Shown one piece after another: positions 24,160 through 31,595 of a stretch of 35,359 nucleotides of DNA. The DNA is taken from positions 1 through 35,359 of IMG/VR virus record IMGVR_UViG_3300027962_000030; one strand, given 5' to 3'. Within the stretch, counting starts at the first letter, position 1, and each line of letters starts with the position of its first letter. A program made the position numbers and the translations under genes. The stretch is from a virus. The notes under the pieces are model-generated. The model ran no database searches. It saw only the letters and a list, made by a program, of their open reading frames with translations, and was not told the DNA's origin.

Positions 24160-26111
24160 CACTAAAGACTGGCGATGATTACGGAGTACAGGCGCTCGAT
24201 ATTAATCAAACCGTAGATGCGTTACTCGGGTACAGCGTTCGTCTAAACTCGGGCAGCGGCGTTTCTGCGTCAGTTGCCTCTGGAATGACCGTTGATATCG
24301 GCGACGGTGAGGTTTCATTCGGCGGGGCAATCGTTAACGTTTTGTCGCAATCAGTTACGCTAAGCACCGGGGGTTCCGACCCCCGAAAGGACGCAATCTA
24401 CATTGATTCATCCGGGACCGCGAATGTAGCCGAAGGTACCCCTGAACCGGCGGTACCATCGGGGGAAACGAGGGAGGATACATATAGACCCGCTATACCG
24501 GATTTAAAGGACACAGACGGCGTTGTTATCGCTGAAGTATGGGTTGGCCCCGGTGTTACAAGTCTTACTTCGGCGGATCTACGAGACCGTCGTATTGATA
24601 TAAATGCTTCGAATGCGCCGATTCGTTCGGGTCTCGCTAAACGCATCGTTTATTCGGATAATTCAAGATGGGTTTCTATGGGACAAACGTCGACGAAGTC
24701 GTTTGTAAGGCCAGGAGATGCGCTTCAACACGCTGCCGATAATTCGGGGCGTATATACCTGAGAGATAATATCCCGACGAACGACCCGGTTGAACGTATT
24801 GTCGACCTTGGTACGTCCGATTTAATTGGCGCCCAAAACCGAAGAGCGGAGATATACGTTAACGGCGAGGAAACGAATATAGGAATACGTAAAACGGCGA
24901 CGGGTACGATACAAGACATCGGTTTAAATGGAACCCCTGATGCCGCTTCATCGACGTTTACAACCGTCGATTTACTCTGGTTAGACGATATGGGACGTGG
25001 TTCTTTAATCGATAATATAGACGTCTTCGGTACGAGAGGTAACGGAATAGTAGTCGCCGGTTGTCAGCAAATGACATTCCGGAATGTTACGGTTGCTACA
25101 TGCGGTAATCCGTCGAACGATACCTGGCATATTTACCTTACAAATTCGTCGTTAAACGACGTAGGGACGAATTCTAACCTTTGGCTTGGATTACAAAGTC
25201 ACGGTTCTGCGGGTGTTGAAGGGGGTCTTATCGCGATGCGTGCCGATCAAAATACTAACGATAAATACCCAAGAACGCAGAAATTCATCGGTATAAACGT
25301 TGAGAACGGACCTACTGACACCGATACACCGCTTATAGAGGTTGAAACACGTGGGCATTTATTTACCGGCGGTAGGATCAATAATATCGACGATGCAAGC
25401 GAGGTATTCCTCGCCGGTACAAATAGTACTCGTGCGATAAACAATATAATTACTAATTTAACGATATTTGCCACCGATGGCGACCCTACGGACGTTTATA
25501 GCAACGGCGGTAATAATGGTTCAGGTCGTGTTGTACCGCAAATCGGGAATTGCGTAATAAGAGCCAACGGAACCGGTATTTTACTCGATAGCCATAATCA
25601 GTCGATAAACGGTCTAAACGTACAAAATACCGACTTCCGAGATACCCCTCAGATAATAAACGTTAGTGCGTCTAAAGACGCCGGTCAACCGATAACATTA
25701 CAAGGTATCGGCGGCACTGGCGATATACGCGTTCAAGGTGCCCCTCTGGTTATTTCTACGGTCCCTGAGGCATCGTGGGAAACCGGATTTGTGGACGAAT
25801 TCGGCCCGAGTATATATTCCGACGATGGGTCGTTTACACCGCTATACGGTCAAACTGACTTAACGAACAATAACGGTTATGCGTTCATAGAACTACGTGA
25901 TACGTGCCAAATGCCCGGCGGTGTTCACGTAGAAACGGAGGTCGTAGCGGATAATCTCGGAAACCGCCCATATATCATTGAATCCAACGGATCGGACGCC
26001 GGAGGGGACGGTAGAGCGGATCGATTAGAAGCAAGGGTTTACAACCGGGATGGTACGCTTGTAGGACAGCAAGACGTCGAACTTGCGTTCTACGGTTATC
26101 CGCACCGATGA
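24156..26111 (+). CDS. Beta-helix tailspike with shared anchor domain
   Basis: This 651-aa protein lies between the two DIT-like genes. Residues 1-148 are homologous to the N-terminus of the 2232 fibre protein (GVQALDINQ, SQSVTLS, PRKDAIYIDSSG, VAEGTP, AVPSGE, LRDRRID), so the two probably dock at the same virion site. Residues about 190-545 are a beta-helix with Asn/Asp-rich turns (GIVVAGCQQMTFRNVTVAT and similar). The C-terminal 95 residues form a beta-domain (GYAFIELRDTC...VEL AFYGY). No catalytic motif is evident. Likely role: host recognition or glycan binding from the tail tip. Confidence 0.65.
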   Translation: MTLKTGDDYGVQALDINQTVDALLGYSVRLNSGSGVSASVASGMTVDIGDGEVSFGGAIVNVLSQSVTLSTGGSDPRKDAIYIDSSGTANVAEGTPEPAVPSGETREDTYRPAIPDLKDTDGVVIAEVWVGPGVTSLTSADLRDRRIDINASNAPIRSGLAKRIVYSDNSRWVSMGQTSTKSFVRPGDALQHAADNSGRIYLRDNIPTNDPVERIVDLGTSDLIGAQNRRAEIYVNGEETNIGIRKTATGTIQDIGLNGTPDAASSTFTTVDLLWLDDMGRGSLIDNIDVFGTRGNGIVVAGCQQMTFRNVTVATCGNPSNDTWHIYLTNSSLNDVGTNSNLWLGLQSHGSAGVEGGLIAMRADQNTNDKYPRTQKFIGINVENGPTDTDTPLIEVETRGHLFTGGRINNIDDASEVFLAGTNSTRAINNIITNLTIFATDGDPTDVYSNGGNNGSGRVVPQIGNCVIRANGTGILLDSHNQSINGLNVQNTDFRDTPQIINVSASKDAGQPITLQGIGGTGDIRVQGAPLVISTVPEASWETGFVDEFGPSIYSDDGSFTPLYGQTDLTNNNGYAFIELRDTCQMPGGVHVETEVVADNLGNRPYIIESNGSDAGGDGRADRLEARVYNRDGTLVGQQDVELAFYGYPHR

Positions 26112-26644
26112 TAGGGTTAGAGTGGAAATTCGAAACGAAAAACTCCGGTACTATAGTCGCCGATTTTGCGAATGGCGATATACCGCAATACGAAAGGGCA
26201 ACAACGATGTCAATGACGTTTAAATTCCGACGAACGAAGACGGCGGCAAGTAGTTCGGGTGCCTCGGAGTATGGCGAGTCTGAATACGGTGAGTCGGAGT
26301 TCTCAACAAACGTTGTAACCAACGAAATACCGGAGCCATACGATGCGATGTTGAAATTCGACGAATATTCGCATGCTATAACTACCGAATCATCGATTTC
26401 GAAAATCCCGTGGTACATGGAACGATTACCGTCAGATTCGCCGTATGAATCTCACTTGGTATTCGTAACTCCGGGTAATCGATCGATACGTAAACTGCCG
26501 CCTTTCTGGGCGGTAATAACCGGGGTCGATGACCAGACCGAAGAGACGCTGTTACATACGTATCTCGATGTCGAATTATTTGTAATCGCCGAGGGGGCGG
26601 AGTTTCAGACACATGACGACGTAGAAAAGGAAATCGCCGTATAA
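26108..26644 (+). CDS. Distal tail (DIT-like) protein, copy 2
   Basis: A 178-aa paralog of the 23626 protein (motifs listed there). It overlaps the spike gene and the hub gene, both by 4 nt or less. A SEYGESEYGES repeat lies at about residues 56-68, in the loop where copy 1 has YNYSEYGRF. Two copies flanking a spike suggest duplication followed by specialisation, for example one hexameric ring for the tube and one for the hub or spike. The exact role is inference. Confidence 0.6.
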   Translation: MIGLEWKFETKNSGTIVADFANGDIPQYERATTMSMTFKFRRTKTAASSSGASEYGESEYGESEFSTNVVTNEIPEPYDAMLKFDEYSHAITTESSISKIPWYMERLPSDSPYESHLVFVTPGNRSIRKLPPFWAVITGVDDQTEETLLHTYLDVELFVIAEGAEFQTHDDVEKEIAV

Positions 26645-29121
26645 TGGTTGAAATAATCGTTTTTGACAAAGGCGACAGGTTCGTTGAATTGGACGTTTCT
26701 GTTAGTAGTGCGTCCGTTTCATACGTCGAGGTTTACCAGAAAAGGGACGTTGAAACGTCGTGGACGCTATTCGCAACGGAGAGCCAATTCGGCGGTATTG
26801 CGACGCATACGCCTACTTTCGATGGCGAATTATACGACTACAAGGCTGAAGCGTACGATTCTAACGATATCATTGTTGACGTTGATACGACAGAAACAAT
26901 ATCTTTCCTTCCGAAACCTACAGACGTATCAGTCGTTAAGTTGAACGATGGTACGTACCAAATCTCATGGACGGATAACAGTCGTACAAACGGCGACTTT
27001 CAAGCGTTAATAAGGCCCGACGGTTTACCTAACTTTATCGTCGATGATACGATCGTCGACAATTCGCTTGAAGATTTTACATTAGCGTTAAATTTCGGAG
27101 AATTAGGTCCTGACGACTATTATGCGAAAATACGTATAAAAACGGACTACACGGAGAAAGATTCCGAAACCGTTCAATTTTCGGAGGAAAGGAACGGATA
27201 TACGATTTCTCTGTACGACGAAAATCAAAATAGGTATCGACATTTAACGTCGGAAGAGATTAAGGACGTTAAATTCACGAGAACACATACGGGTGTTTCA
27301 AACTATCGGTTTTCGACAAAATACGATATAACCCTTGAAAACTGGGCTATGTCGGAGGTACATTTAGAATACGACGACGAGTTCCTATTCCGCGGTTTTC
27401 TCGAAACTATTGAATCCGACGACTTAGCGGCGGTAACACAATGCTCCGGACGGGGGGTCGAACTTGATTTGAAAAGTTCCGGTCGATCGGTAAATATAAC
27501 GTCCAAACTCGCTCATACGGCGATTGAGGATTATATCTCAAATAATACCGATTTCGTCGCCGATGTGGTTACTCCTACGCCGAATGTTAGTACATCGGAC
27601 GAAGAGATACTGAATATCGATACATCCGCCGAAATAAATAACGAAATATCGTTCGACGATACAGAACCCCTCGTCGTTGATAACGGTAAAATAAAAACGC
27701 AACAAACCGGTTTCTTCTTGGATACAGACGACGCTAAAACGAAGGATGGAACGGGTTTCCAGACGGATCCTGACTATAACGATGGGAACGCCGAAGAGTT
27801 CATTCAAATCGGTGATAGGCTCGTTCTTGAATTTACGTTAGATTACGATATACCAGACGGTAACGTCGGTCTTGCGTTAAGATTCGATTCCGTTGACGCA
27901 CCGGAAATTGACGTTAGACTTGATGGTACGTCGATAAACGACGTTAATACGGGTCTAACCTCCGATTTACTCTGGCATAAAGACGGAGACTCTATACTAC
28001 CGTTTGAACCGAACGGTATAGATGCGGGTACACACGAACTCGAGTTCTCTGTAACCGATGATCCGCAAAACGGTAGTTTAGCACTCGACGTCGTATTTAT
28101 TTACGACACAAGATATTCGTATACATTCGATGACTCCGTCGATTCTAACGGATTTTTATCGAGTCCGCAGGAATACCCCGACGCTATAGAGGTTAGTCCC
28201 CCGGAAATCGGAACACGCTGGAACGTAACATCAGCCTCGGCAGACGTAACGATGGGCGAATCTGGCGAAACGCCCGAAAAACTACAACTACGTTTTACCG
28301 GGGGTTCATGGTACCCAAGCGACGGAACCGAAGAAAACAGTACATCGGTTACAACTTCGTTTCCCAACGAAGTTGGGTCGACGGTTGACACGAGGGTGAT
28401 ACTTGGAAGACGTGACAAAACGCGTACGACACAAGCGCCAACGACCGGCTTTGAAGGCGAACAAATCGATAGCTGGACGGTCGAAATCGACGGGAACGAC
28501 CTTGCTGTCTTCGAAAACCAAACCGTAGAAGGGGACGATTTACGTAACATAATCCGTATGTCTAAATTCGCGGGTATGCGAACCGTTGCCTCCCATGAAC
28601 CGGAGTCTAAGAAACTTACGGTATTCCGGAAGGGGGACGTTGTCAAACCCGAACCCGACTGGACGGTTGAAAACAGACGTAGAATCGTCGACTTCCGGGG
28701 TTATAATAACGATGTAACGATACGTGGTAAGAAGGACGATAATGGCGACAGACCGGTTAGAAACTTCTCCGATCAATCGGAGATAGACGAGTTCGGAAAG
28801 ATACACTACGATGACATAATTCCGACGCTTGAAACCTCTGAAGACGTAGCTTCCGAAGCCCGAAAAGAATTAGGAGAGAGGATTCAAAACTCCGAATTAT
28901 CGGGAAAAATCGAAATAGTTCCGATGTCAATACCTCCGGGTTTCTCGTACAAAGTGACCTGGAAAGACGGTTCAACGACGGAAATACCATGTGACGAAGT
29001 TTCGTACGAAGAAAGTCTCGGTAGTGCAAGGGGCGAAGTTGCGTTTAAACGTACCCTGAATATTGAAGACGTAATATCCGGGGTAAAAAGCGATACGTCA
29101 CGTAATAAACAGGTACTATGA
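26644..29121 (+). CDS. Tail hub / Tal-like protein with N-terminal Fn3-like domains
   Basis: An 825-aa protein. Two Fn3-like domains lie at about 1-88 and 90-180 (TDVSVVKLNDGTYQISWTDN). Residues about 185-300 resemble the first hub barrel of tail-associated proteins: YTISLYDENQNRYRHLTSEEI and FLFRGFLETIESDD. A long insertion (about 305-600) includes a carbohydrate-binding-like beta-sandwich (LVLEFTLDYDIPDGNVGLALRF, AGTHELEFSV). The C-terminal part returns to hub-like strands (TVENRRRIVDFRGYNNDVTI, IPPGFSYKVTW). A lysozyme or peptidase motif is not seen, which fits a host without peptidoglycan. It probably forms the trimeric tail tip. Confidence 0.65.
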   Translation: MVEIIVFDKGDRFVELDVSVSSASVSYVEVYQKRDVETSWTLFATESQFGGIATHTPTFDGELYDYKAEAYDSNDIIVDVDTTETISFLPKPTDVSVVKLNDGTYQISWTDNSRTNGDFQALIRPDGLPNFIVDDTIVDNSLEDFTLALNFGELGPDDYYAKIRIKTDYTEKDSETVQFSEERNGYTISLYDENQNRYRHLTSEEIKDVKFTRTHTGVSNYRFSTKYDITLENWAMSEVHLEYDDEFLFRGFLETIESDDLAAVTQCSGRGVELDLKSSGRSVNITSKLAHTAIEDYISNNTDFVADVVTPTPNVSTSDEEILNIDTSAEINNEISFDDTEPLVVDNGKIKTQQTGFFLDTDDAKTKDGTGFQTDPDYNDGNAEEFIQIGDRLVLEFTLDYDIPDGNVGLALRFDSVDAPEIDVRLDGTSINDVNTGLTSDLLWHKDGDSILPFEPNGIDAGTHELEFSVTDDPQNGSLALDVVFIYDTRYSYTFDDSVDSNGFLSSPQEYPDAIEVSPPEIGTRWNVTSASADVTMGESGETPEKLQLRFTGGSWYPSDGTEENSTSVTTSFPNEVGSTVDTRVILGRRDKTRTTQAPTTGFEGEQIDSWTVEIDGNDLAVFENQTVEGDDLRNIIRMSKFAGMRTVASHEPESKKLTVFRKGDVVKPEPDWTVENRRRIVDFRGYNNDVTIRGKKDDNGDRPVRNFSDQSEIDEFGKIHYDDIIPTLETSEDVASEARKELGERIQNSELSGKIEIVPMSIPPGFSYKVTWKDGSTTEIPCDEVSYEESLGSARGEVAFKRTLNIEDVISGVKSDTSRNKQVL

Positions 29122-29531
29122 CAGCCGAATTGTTCGACCGCTGGGCGCTTGAACTATCGATTGCGATACTAACGGCCATCGCCGTTTTAGGCATTAACAT
29201 CTGGCAAAATCGGTCTCGTATAGAAACGGTAAAAACCGCTGTATTCGGCCACGAAAACAACGGGGGCGGTCAATCGGACAAACTGAGTAACATATCGGAC
29301 TCTCTCGACGATATAGAAGATACGCTTGATCGGCAAGAAGACGTACGAAAACAAGAACACACAGAGGTTAAAAACGCGGTTCGTGAAAACCGTCGTCAGA
29401 TGTTACATGCGTTCGATCAACTTATAACTGAGATAAACTATCAATCCGGAGATATAGACGTTGAGAGCTCGGATCTACTCGAAGACATAGACGACGATGT
29501 ATTCCGGGGTAGAAACCCGGATGAAACGTAG
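29118..29531 (+). CDS. Small protein: N-terminal transmembrane helix plus coiled coil
   Basis: A 137-aa protein ending the rightward operon. A hydrophobic helix (about 10-27, LELSIAILTAIAVLGINIW) is followed by a long acidic coiled coil (KLSNISDSLDDIEDTLDRQEDVRKQEHTEV). This resembles the architecture of XhlA/holin-accessory proteins, but the order is reversed from the usual C-terminal helix. It could help lysis or membrane attachment, or be a tail-tip component. I do not recognise a family. Its last 5 nt overlap the acceptor stem of the tRNA-like minihelix on the other strand. Confidence 0.6.
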   Translation: MTAELFDRWALELSIAILTAIAVLGINIWQNRSRIETVKTAVFGHENNGGGQSDKLSNISDSLDDIEDTLDRQEDVRKQEHTEVKNAVRENRRQMLHAFDQLITEINYQSGDIDVESSDLLEDIDDDVFRGRNPDET

Positions 29532-29574
29532 CGAAGGGACTCGAACCCTCGGCTTATTGTAACCTTACACTACG
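29526..29574 (-). other. 49-nt tRNA-like minihelix (acceptor stem plus T arm)
   Basis: On the minus strand CGTAGTG (29574-29568) pairs with CGCTACG (29533-29527) over 7 bp with one G-U. A perfect-geometry T arm sits inside: stem GAGGG/CCCTT and loop TTCGAGT. Only 17 nt (including a TA at the position of U8-A9) replace the D and anticodon arms. It could be a deletion derivative of a tRNA or a functional processing signal. It marks the point where the two operons converge. Confidence 0.6.
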
Positions 29575-29756
29575 AAATGGTATCGATTTTCGGGGTCCAC
29601 GACCCCTTTGTACCGATTTTCGGGCCTCCTACAGCCCACGATTTTCACCGTTGCGCTTGCCCAACGAAGCGGGTTTAATAGGGGTTCGCTTCGTTCGTAG
29701 ACTCGCGCAATCAGCGCTTGGACGTCGTTTGACTTAACTCTTTCTCGCTCCCTCAA
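29565..29756 (-). CDS. Possible small basic protein with two PENRY repeats
   Basis: An open frame of 63 codons on the minus strand, starting with TTG overlapping the end of the 29734 gene and stopping at TAA inside the minihelix. It encodes WASATVKIVGCRRP followed by PENRYKGVVD and PENRYHFVV; the repeat is exactly 10 codons long. The DNA has three GAAAATCG octamers (minus strand), so the repeat may be a DNA/RNA feature rather than a protein one. Start codon and coding status are uncertain. Confidence 0.35.
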   Translation of the reverse strand: MRERERVKSNDVQALIARVYERSEPLLNPLRWASATVKIVGCRRPENRYKGVVDPENRYHFVV

Positions 29757-30165
29757 GGGCGATTGAGAACGATAGTCCGAGCCCGAAGGCGAAAAGTTCC
29801 GCGCCTTCGAGTGGTAACACTGCGGGTTGAAAATCGTCGGACATTACCTCGTCCTTTCGGTTCATACAGTATTCGAACGAGTCGGCGAGGGCACGTTTAT
29901 TCCGGTCTCGAAGCGAATCTAAGAAGTTCTCTCTATCGTGTATTTTCGCATCGTCCGTGCCCTTATTCACGAGTTCTCGACCAAGTATCATTCCGGTTCT
30001 AAACGGAAGTCCAACGTTTGGACCAGCGGGTTGTTCGAGGGCCGAAATTTCGTACGGATCTTCGGAATGGAGCATTACGTCCATCGTGTCAGCGAGTTCT
30101 CTAAACCCGTTTTCTCGTGCCCGTTCGATCACGTCTCGTATCGTCTGTTTTTCGGATTCAGTCAT
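29734..30165 (-). CDS. Helical hypothetical protein
   Basis: The chosen start is ATG 30165 (143 aa, MTESEKQTIRDVIERAREN), which overlaps the stop of the upstream gene. A longer frame to 30282 would run through that gene. The protein is mainly helical and charged (NFLDSLRDRNKRALADSFEYC); the last 30 residues are hydrophobic (GAELFAFGLGLSFSIALEGARKS) and could be a membrane-contacting helix. No family is recognised. It is the last well-supported gene of the leftward operon. Confidence 0.65.
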   Translation of the reverse strand: MTESEKQTIRDVIERARENGFRELADTMDVMLHSEDPYEISALEQPAGPNVGLPFRTGMILGRELVNKGTDDAKIHDRENFLDSLRDRNKRALADSFEYCMNRKDEVMSDDFQPAVLPLEGAELFAFGLGLSFSIALEGARKS

Positions 30166-30346
30166 CTTTCGCTTGAGCGTACCCTTCCCCGTACCCCCGT
30201 GCGAATTCGTAACGATGCCGGTAAAATTCTTCGCTAACCGGCACAACGTCGTCGAAAACCTGGTATATAGGGGGTTGACCATCGTTTGTCCGTAGATGTA
30301 CGCTATCGTTGAACCGTTCTGCTACCGTTGACTCCTCGAATTTCAT
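30158..30346 (-). CDS. Small hypothetical protein
   Basis: A 62-aa protein starting at ATG 30346 and overlapping both neighbours by a few bases. It has a beta-like N-terminus (VHLRTNDGQPPIYQVFDDVVPV) and ends in a helix (EEFYRHRYEFARGYGEGYAQAKDD). It is unrecognised. The tight overlaps suggest co-translation with the 30343 and 29734 genes. Confidence 0.6.
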   Translation of the reverse strand: MKFEESTVAERFNDSVHLRTNDGQPPIYQVFDDVVPVSEEFYRHRYEFARGYGEGYAQAKDD

Positions 30347-30606
30347 TCACGCCTTCCCGTCGTCTCGTGGTCCCATTCGAACGATTCAACGACGGTCACA
30401 CGACGGTCAATAATGTTCCCCAAAGCGCCTGCTCCGTCGATATCTGCGTTTCGTACGTATCCGTGGATACGGGGGTCCGTAGACACGTTTTTCACGGCGT
30501 AGACTGTACTCTCGGATTTATCGAAGTACAGGTCGTATTTCTCCGCTTCTACGACGTTTGTGAGCCATTCTTCGAGCTTTCCTACGTGCGCGAATTCGGT
30601 TTTCAT
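30343..30606 (-). CDS. Hypothetical protein
   Basis: An 87-aa acidic protein starting at ATG 30606, overlapping the upstream gene's stop by 4 nt. A helix (VGKLEEWLTNVVEAEKYDLYF) is followed by strands (STVYAVKNV) and a Gly-rich turn (NADIDGAGALGNI). No motif or family is recognised. Confidence 0.6.
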   Translation of the reverse strand: MKTEFAHVGKLEEWLTNVVEAEKYDLYFDKSESTVYAVKNVSTDPRIHGYVRNADIDGAGALGNIIDRRVTVVESFEWDHETTGRRE

Positions 30607-30806
30607 AGTTCTACGGTTTTCCAGTGTTTCATCCGGTCACAGTACGGACACTGCTCAGACCGAAGGTCGTAATATCTACGTCCATCGTAGTACGGTTTAG
30701 CGATTGAAGTAAACGTCTTACCGGTTTTAAAGCAGTCAAATTCGGCGACTACTACAAACCCGTTACTCTTTATCTCTTCGTCGACTTTTTCGCCGTTCAC
30801 TTTCAT
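30603..30806 (-). CDS. Small protein with C-terminal CxxC
   Basis: A 67-aa protein starting at ATG 30806, between the palindrome at 30811-30832 and the next gene. A longer frame back to 30875 would lie inside the tRNA-Met gene and is rejected. It has a beta-rich centre (GFVVVAEFDCFKTGKTFTSI) and CPYC near the end; with the Cys at about residue 27 it may bind zinc. Unknown function. Confidence 0.65.
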   Translation of the reverse strand: MKVNGEKVDEEIKSNGFVVVAEFDCFKTGKTFTSIAKPYYDGRRYYDLRSEQCPYCDRMKHWKTVEL

Positions 30807-30810
30807 AACG

Positions 30811-30832
30811 TACCCCTCCGTACGGAGGGGTA
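30811..30832. other. Perfect 22-nt palindrome at the 3' end of tRNA-Met
   Basis: TACCCCTCCG and CGGAGGGGTA flank a central TA, giving a perfect palindrome directly next to the discriminator base of the tRNA (30833) and 5 nt before the ATG at 30806. The 11-mer GTACCCCTCCG (minus strand) recurs inside the tRNA intron at 30912-30902. It may be a terminator-like stem, a processing aid or an operator. Confidence 0.65.
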
Positions 30833-30959
30833 TGGACACGGAGGGATTTGAACCCTCGACTAACCGGTTTCTCAAGGTTTCAACGCCCGGGTAGGGGTGA
30901 TCGGAGGGGTACGCTGAAACCTTTATGAGCCGGTCGCTCTACCCCTGAGCTACGCGTCC
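30833..30959 (-). tRNA. tRNA-Met(CAT) with a 55-nt archaeal intron
   Basis: Acceptor GGACGCG/CGTGTCC, D stem GCTC/GAGC, T arm GAGGG-TTCAAAT-CCCTC, discriminator A. The anticodon stem ACCGG/CCGGT with loop CTCATAA is split by an intron at the canonical 37/38 site (30923-30869). A textbook bulge-helix-bulge is present: CTCA pairs with TGAG (4 bp), with 3-nt bulges TAA and AAA, and an inner helix AGGTTTCA/TGAAACCT. Mature length is 72 nt; CCA is not encoded. CAT could be elongator Met or an Ile2 precursor; the intron favours Met, since haloarchaeal elongator tRNA-Met genes are known to have one. Confidence 0.9.
30869..30923 (-). other. BHB intron of tRNA-Met
   Basis: The 55-nt intron is bounded by predicted EndA cuts within the TA^A and AA^A bulges. 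Its interior is C-rich and contains the 11-mer GTACCCCTCCG that is also part of the palindrome 3' of the tRNA. No box C/D motif was recognised in it. Confidence 0.8.
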
Positions 30960-31066
30960 TCTTCGGATTTATATTCGGAAATTCGTCTCATCAAGTATCC
31001 TACGGCGTGACCGAACATGAACGCCAGTGTAAGTGAAACGACGGTTATTCCGGTTTCTAATTGCAT
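30950..31066 (-). CDS. 38-aa single-pass membrane protein overlapping tRNA-Met
   Basis: ATG 31066 overlaps the end of the upstream gene; the stop TAG is at 30952-30950. The protein MQLETGITVVSLTLAFMFGH... has one transmembrane helix (about 6-25) and a charged C-terminus (RRISEYKSEEDA). The last codons and stop overlap the first 7 nt of the tRNA-Met gene. Thus RNase P cleavage of the tRNA would shorten this mRNA at its stop codon. Unknown function. Confidence 0.6.
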   Translation of the reverse strand: MQLETGITVVSLTLAFMFGHAVGYLMRRISEYKSEEDA

Positions 31067-31263
31067 GGCTCCATTCGCATCGTTTGTGCGTTTCTCGTCG
31101 AAAATCCGCAATCTCTACATTTCCATACTAATTCGTCGAAATTACCGTCGACAGCTACTACCTGTCCGTGACTACCGATCGTACGCTTTTGCCCTTCAAA
31201 CGACGGTCTCTTCGACCCTACCAAAAAGCCGAAGTTACACCGGCACATGAAGTGTTCAAACAT
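31057..31263 (-). CDS. Small zinc-ribbon-like protein
   Basis: A 68-aa protein starting at ATG 31263; the ATG lies within the end of the upstream gene (8-nt overlap). An upstream frame to 31287 lacks a better start. Two Cys pairs, CRC (about residues 7-9) and CRDC (about 50-53), are separated by a beta-rich segment, as in zinc ribbons. It may bind nucleic acid; unproven. Confidence 0.65.
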   Translation of the reverse strand: MFEHFMCRCNFGFLVGSKRPSFEGQKRTIGSHGQVVAVDGNFDELVWKCRDCGFSTRNAQTMRMEPCN

Positions 31264-31438
31264 CGGTTCCCTCGTCCGGCGGTACAATCGTTAATTCGTT
31301 GATGAACACGTTTATCGTAACATCGACGTCACCCATTTCAGATGCGGCGAATACATCGATCGCATCGGACGATTCTAACCCCTTTTCGAACGTTCGTTCG
31401 ATGTCTTTAAACACCGATTCAATGGACTCTCTGTCCAT
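31256..31438 (-). CDS. Small acidic hypothetical protein
   Basis: A 60-aa protein starting at ATG 31438, just 2 nt after the 3' end of tRNA-Gln. The N-terminal helix (MDRESIESVFKDIERTFEKGL) is followed by strands (VDVTINVFINELTIVPP). No family is recognised. The start next to a tRNA end means 3' processing of the tRNA would release an almost leaderless mRNA. Confidence 0.65.
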   Translation of the reverse strand: MDRESIESVFKDIERTFEKGLESSDAIDVFAASEMGDVDVTINVFINELTIVPPDEGTDV

Positions 31439-31439
31439 A

Positions 31440-31513
31440 TACCCCCGGTCGGATTCGAACCGACGATCTCCGGGACCAAAACCCGGCGCTTTTGGCCGCT
31501 GTACTACGGGGGT
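31440..31513 (-). tRNA. tRNA-Gln(TTG)
   Basis: Acceptor ACCCCCG/CGGGGGT (perfect), anticodon arm CCGGG-TTTTGGT-CCCGG giving anticodon TTG, T arm GTCGG-TTCGAAT-CCGAC and discriminator A; 74 nt, no CCA encoded. The D arm is weakly paired. A first base of A is normal for archaeal tRNA-Gln. It reads CAA and probably CAG. Confidence 0.85.
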
Positions 31514-31520
31514 TCAATGA

Positions 31521-31593
31521 TACTCCCGGCGGGATTTTAACCCGCGTCTTCGGGACGAAAACCCGACGTGATTGGACCCTACACCACGGGAGC
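31521..31593 (-). tRNA. tRNA-Glu(TTC)
   Basis: Acceptor GCTCCCG/CGGGAGT (one G-U), D stem GTG/CAC, anticodon arm TCGGG-TTTTCGT-CCCGA with anticodon TTC, T stem GCGGG/CCCGC, discriminator A; 73 nt. The T loop is TTAAAAT, so the usually invariant C56 is A, which should weaken the elbow contact with G19. It is separated from tRNA-Leu by 2 nt, so the two must come from one transcript. Confidence 0.85.
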
Positions 31594-31595
31594 AG

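Noticed and set aside
30807-30875. Upstream start for the 30603 gene
   Set aside because: It would place the start inside the tRNA-Met intron; ATG 30806 lies directly after the tRNA trailer.
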